64,000 bases of DNA from the NCBI GenBank assembly GCA_963932145.1, contig OZ010595.1, forward strand, positions 83,701,883 through 83,765,882, in the 5' to 3' direction. This DNA is from Acanthosepion lycidas. Taxonomy: Eukaryota > Mollusca > Cephalopoda > Sepiida > Sepiidae. A model generated the notes under the pieces. The model made no database searches. It saw nothing but the letters and a program-made list of their open reading frames with translations, and was not told where the DNA came from. Shown here one piece after another: positions 61,601 through 64,000 of this stretch. The stretch's first letter is position 1. Every line of letters starts with the position of its first letter. Made by a program: the position numbers and the translations under genes.

Positions 61601-62013
61601 AAGTCGAGACCATTGGTCACGCCTTCTTTCAGTGCAGGGTGGTAGTACCGTTGTGCAGGTTTGTTGAAGGCCTCATGGTTCGCATGCTGCCGGGAAAGTT
61701 TTTTGTCCTTGAAGCCAGTTCTGTTTGTAGCAATGTGGTGCCGCAGAAGACGAAGGCTGAACACTATGTGTTCTATTGCTTACTAGGGGTTGTGAGAGTC
61801 GCGATTTGGACGACACATCAGAGGGAATTCTATGAGGGCGAGAAGTTCACCTCTTCCCAACTGATCTTGTTCTTTAAGCATCAGCTTAAAGTCAAGATTA
61901 GGACGGAAAGGCGACGGCTCACCTCATCAGAATTTGGCAAAAGGTGGGTGAATCTTGTGCGTATGTGCCGAGTAAAAGGGGCTGACCTTGAGTGGCATTT
62001 TGATGCCGGTTAA
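58674..62013 (+). pseudogene. LINE ORF2: APE endonuclease and reverse transcriptase, decayed
   Basis: Starts MALWLATLNVRGLRSESRRA, 12 bases after ORF1. APE motifs: LNVRG, YVQETRF, VLVGDWNAVLG, SYLDRVLV and YTDHRLVRV. RT blocks: LDKSPGLDGLPYEVY, INLDQSKAFDRVDHRFL, SRSIRQGCPLSPLLYVLALE and ARYSAYADDVSVLV, so the YADD centre is intact. The C-terminal CRRCTGEVETIGHAFFQC is the CCHC motif usual after LINE RT. A TAG at 58881 interrupts the endonuclease; frame shifts near 60245, 60370-60520, 60940, 61270 and 61480 break the RT and C-terminus. The 490-codon open stretch (58887-60359) is the longest intact piece. Confidence 0.85.
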
Positions 62014-62732
62014 GCATTAGGATATTGCTTTTTTCCTGGGTTGAACTTGGACAACCCATCCCTGGTTTTAGGCTAGAGTAGGTTTTTTGGTTTTTGACTT
62101 TTTAGTTTCTCTTCTTTTTCTGTAAACCTAGCTAGGGTGTGTTTGCTCATTGATCCCTTTTTTTTTTCTACCCCATTTTTTTCCCATTAGATTAACTCCC
62201 CATCCCCTCCCTCGTTTAGGTGGTCAGTGATGTCAGTTCTCTGGTGGATGCGGGACGCCTTTCGTTTCGCGTGTGTGTTTGGATGAGTGTGTGCCTGTGT
62301 GAATGCTTGGGAGGATTGAATGTTTTCCTTTATTTTTCATAATCCCGCATCGATTTCGTCCGGTTAACTGATATTTCTGCTACATTTAAAGTTTGTGGGG
62401 GTTTTTATTACTAACACCTTTTTGTTTAGTTTCTTGTAAATATTTTATGTGTCATATTGTATATATTCATTGGGGTTCTTTTTACAGTCGATATTTGTAA
62501 ATAAGGGTAGTATTTAGGATTTTCATTGAGTCAAAGAGGTTTTTTGGTGGATGCAGTAAGAAAGGTATGGATAAATGTTTTGTTTTGGTGAAAGGAATAT
62601 TGTTCTGTTTGATAGGGTCAGTGGTTGTGGCTAGCTAAGTTTTATATCAAGACAAGTGATGACCGTCCTTTTCCCCAACCCCCCTTTTTGGCCTTGTGCC
62701 GCATTTATTGTATATATACAATAATAAATACT
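62014..62732 (+). other. LINE 3' UTR and junction with the hairpin array
   Basis: Stop of ORF2 at 62011-62013, then T-rich, GT-rich sequence without coding capacity. A short piece (GGCCTTGTGCC) at 62690 matches the hairpin units, and AATAATAAATACTGTGAGTC leads into the next unit, so the LINE 3' end is at about 62688. Confidence 0.55.
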
Positions 62733-63755
62733 GTGAGTCAGTCGTTCACTTTCTGACCGGCTAATCTATTGAACTCTCTGCCTACCGGTGGGGAGAACCA
62801 CGAAGGAGGCTACGCCGAAGGAGGCTACGCCGAAGGCCGGATTCTTTTTCGGGGAGGTAAACCGGCCCTGAACCCGTTTATACGGGCTCAATGGGCATAT
62901 TTTTTGCCCAACCCACGGGCTCGGAGATCCCACGTTAAAATGGCCTTCTGCCACATGACGCCCTCGTGGAGGGGTGACTGAATATCGTGAGTCAGTCGTT
63001 CACTTTCTGACCGGCTGATCGCTTGAACTCTCTGCCTTCGGGCGGAGAGGAACCCGAAGGAGGCTACGCCGAAGGGCGGATTCTCTTTCGGGTACGTAAA
63101 CCGACGCTGAACCAGTTTATACGGGTTCAGTGGGCATATTTTTGGCAGAGCCCACGGGCTCGGAGATCCCACGTGCTCAGAAATTCCTCGTTAAAAAGGC
63201 TTTGTGCCATATGACGCCCTCGTCGGGGGCGACTGAATATCGTGAGTTAGTCGTTCACCTCTTGACCGACTGTTCGGTTGAACTTTCTGCCTTCCGGCGG
63301 GGATGAACCCAAAGGAGGCTACAGCGAAGGGCGGATTCTCTTTCGTGAAGGTAAACCGACCCTGAACCCGTTTATACGGGTTCAATGGGCATATATTTGG
63401 CCGAGCCCACGGGCTCGGAAATCCCACGGGCTCGGAAATCCCACGGTCTCGGTGATCACACGTTAAACCGGCTTTGTGTCACATGACGCCCTCTTAGGGG
63501 TGGGATGACTGAATATTGTGAGGCAGTCGTTCATTTTTTGACCGGCTGATCGATTGAACTCTCTGCCTTCCGGCGGAGAGGAACCCGAACGAGGCTACGC
63601 CGAAGGGCGGATTCTCTTTCGGGGAGGTAAACCGACCCTGAGCCCGTTTATACGGGCTCAATGGGCATATTTTTGGCCGAGCCCACGGGCTCGGAGATCC
63701 CACGTTAAACCCGCCTTGTGCCACATGATGCCCACGTGGGGGGTGACTAAATATA
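62733..63755 (+). repeat. Hairpin-rich units, four copies (about 238-276 bp)
   Basis: Units start at 62733, 62987, 63242 and 63518. Lengths differ through small internal duplications (GGCTACGCCGAAG twice in the first; ATCCCACGGGCTCGGAA repeated in the third). The hairpin GAACCCG-TTTATA-CGGGTTC appears as GAGCCCG-TTTATA-CGGGCTC in the last unit, a paired change. Confidence 0.9.
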
Positions 63756-64000
63756 GCCAGTCAGTAGTTCAAGTCAGTACCAATAATTCAAGTCGAGTCA
63801 GTAGTTCAAGTCGAGTCAAGAGTCAAGTCAATGGCAGTCCGAAACAGAGTCGCGTTCAGACAATTACTGCAAGACATTGGAATAGTGATACTGGTCGAGA
63901 CTACATTGTTCTCTCTACTAAACCTGATTGTTCATACTAACACTTCTACTTCTCTGTATATATTCCTGTTTGTAATATATCTGTGTTATTCCATACCTGC
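63756..64000 (+). repeat. Terminal flank of the hairpin-unit element
   Basis: AGTCAGTAGTTCAAGTCGAG-rich sequence, then TACTAAACCTGATTGTTC, ACTTCTCTGTATATATTCCT and GTTTGTAATATATCTGTGTT; the reverse complement of 8037-8150. The element continues beyond the window edge. Confidence 0.75.

Larger units (their letters stand above)
55443..62688 (+). mobile_element. 7.2-kb LINE, L1/Tx1-like, near full length but decayed
   Basis: Layout: T-rich 5' UTR with ~71-bp monomers (55961-56165), ORF1 (56506-58661), ORF2 with APE endonuclease and RT (58674-62013), then a 3' UTR without a poly-A run. TGGCCTT occurs just outside both ends (55436-55442 and 62689-62695) and may be the target-site duplication. ORF1 has an in-frame stop and frame changes; ORF2 has one stop and about five frame changes. 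Frames are much better preserved and GC-richer than surrounding DNA, implying a later arrival than the other LINE pieces. Clade assignment is from protein motifs only. Confidence 0.82.

Noticed and set aside
54946-63724. Repeated minus-strand proteins (NVGSPSPWARPKICPL...) in the hairpin units
   Set aside because: The frames recur only because the nucleotide unit recurs, differ at their ends with each unit, and match no protein family.

Overview
The window looks like a stretch of a cephalopod (octopus-like) nuclear genome. This rests on the very large, repeat-swollen introns, tRNA-derived SINE pieces ending in TA tracts, many decayed LINE and Penelope-like fragments, long minisatellite arrays, and a host gene with phase-matched extracellular cysteine-rich exons. 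Species is inferred from style only. There is no prokaryotic signal, no true tRNA or rRNA gene and no CRISPR array.

One host gene runs on the + strand from before base 2873 to beyond base 51905. Nine exons join in one open frame of about 461 codons: a leading module with three cysteines, three ephrin-receptor-like (GCC2/GCC3) cysteine modules, and five complete plus one partial EGF modules. The product should be a secreted or membrane-anchored modular protein, reminiscent of SVEP1/SCUBE-type proteins. Both gene ends lie outside the usable window; after base 51905 I see no further exon.

The introns hold the rest. 1-2.9 kb: LINE fragments and a SINE. 3.1-9.7 kb: two mariner-type MITEs, LINE and SINE pieces, GATA microsatellites, a hairpin-rich repeat unit and a Penelope-like RT. 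9.9-12 kb: an AT-rich degenerate array. 12.4-17.2 kb: three stacked LINE tails, AT-rich repeats and a 98-bp minisatellite. 17.4-30 kb: LINE plus a 10-kb array of ~59-bp units that runs straight into the splice acceptor of the next exon. 30.1-40 kb: LINE tail, a foldback carrying a hammerhead-ribozyme-like core, a SINE, and a 6.7-kb composite bounded by ~590-bp inverted repeats that encloses a broken LTR-retroelement fossil, microsatellites, a MITE and foldbacks. 40.1-51.7 kb: SINEs, a Penelope GIY-YIG piece and a 9-kb array of 114-bp units with 11-mer and 15-mer higher-order structure.

From 52 kb to the end: a 187-bp minisatellite, SINE foldback, LINE tails, then a 7.2-kb L1/Tx1-like LINE with two decayed ORFs and tandem 5' UTR monomers, inserted in or beside an array of ~245-bp hairpin-rich units that continues to the window end.
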